Below are positions 13,058 through 13,086 of a DNA stretch of 13,086 bases, piece by piece. A model generated the notes under the pieces. That model was not told the origin of the DNA, searched no databases, and worked only from the letters and a program-made list of their open reading frames with translations. Source of the stretch: Anaerolineales bacterium (GTDB taxonomy: Bacteria > Chloroflexota > Anaerolineae > Anaerolineales > DRMV01); contig JALSPT010000090.1 of NCBI GenBank assembly GCA_026985785.1, positions 1 to 13,086 of the forward strand, written 5' to 3'. The position numbers and the translations under genes were made by a program. Positions within the stretch are counted from its first letter, which is position 1; each line of letters opens with the position of its first letter.

Positions 13058-13086
13058 CCGGGGGTGAGGGCAAATACGCCAAAGGT

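Overview
The window is about 13 kb of dense, fairly GC-rich bacterial chromosome. It holds twelve protein genes I consider real plus one small membrane-protein gene, and no RNA genes, insertion sequences or CRISPR arrays that I can see. Protein style and gene content best fit a member of the Chloroflexota, probably Anaerolineae-like. The signs are a Tad pilus operon of order cpaB-cpaE-cpaF-tadB-tadC without a secretin, a CpaE with an intact receiver domain, an ECF sigma factor without an obvious zinc anti-sigma partner, and an archaeal-type tungstate-binding lipoprotein. This placement is inference from gene content; no rRNA or marker gene is present to settle it.

Layout. (1) 87-2580, plus strand: a sirtuin (SIRT5/CobB-like), an ECF sigma factor, a DegV fatty-acid-binding protein and an 88-residue single-pass membrane protein. 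They are packed tightly (24 bp gap, 6 bp gap, 17 bp overlap) and look like one transcription unit. (2) 2585-9091, minus strand: a Tad/type IVc pilus operon running cpaB, cpaE, cpaF, tadB, tadC, ending in a comF-type phosphoribosyltransferase whose GTG start lies inside the end of tadC. A 189 bp divergent promoter region (9092-9280) separates it from (3) 9281-10051, plus strand, a fumarylacetoacetate hydrolase-family enzyme. (4) 10119-10844, minus strand: a PlsC-type acyltransferase. (5) 10954-12930, plus strand: an ArsR-like HTH protein fused to a periplasmic-binding-protein-like sensor domain, followed 21 bp later by a WtpA-type tungstate/molybdate-binding lipoprotein. A perfect 6+6 inverted repeat lies at the predicted transcription start of this unit. 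(6) 12931-13086: non-coding, with a strong GC-rich hairpin of the dispersed REP-like type.

How the genes work together. The Tad genes supply an inner-membrane pilus motor (CpaF ATPase, TadB/TadC platform), a localisation/regulatory factor (CpaE) and an assembly protein (CpaB). Pilin, prepilin peptidase and pseudopilin genes are not in the window. The HTH-PBP regulator and WtpA look like a compact oxyanion sensing-and-capture pair, with the sensor domain probably binding molybdate or tungstate and the operator allowing autoregulation. No permease or ATPase gene follows within the window. The sigma/DegV/small-membrane-protein cluster may be a regulatory unit in which the small protein holds or tunes the sigma factor, but that is a hypothesis.
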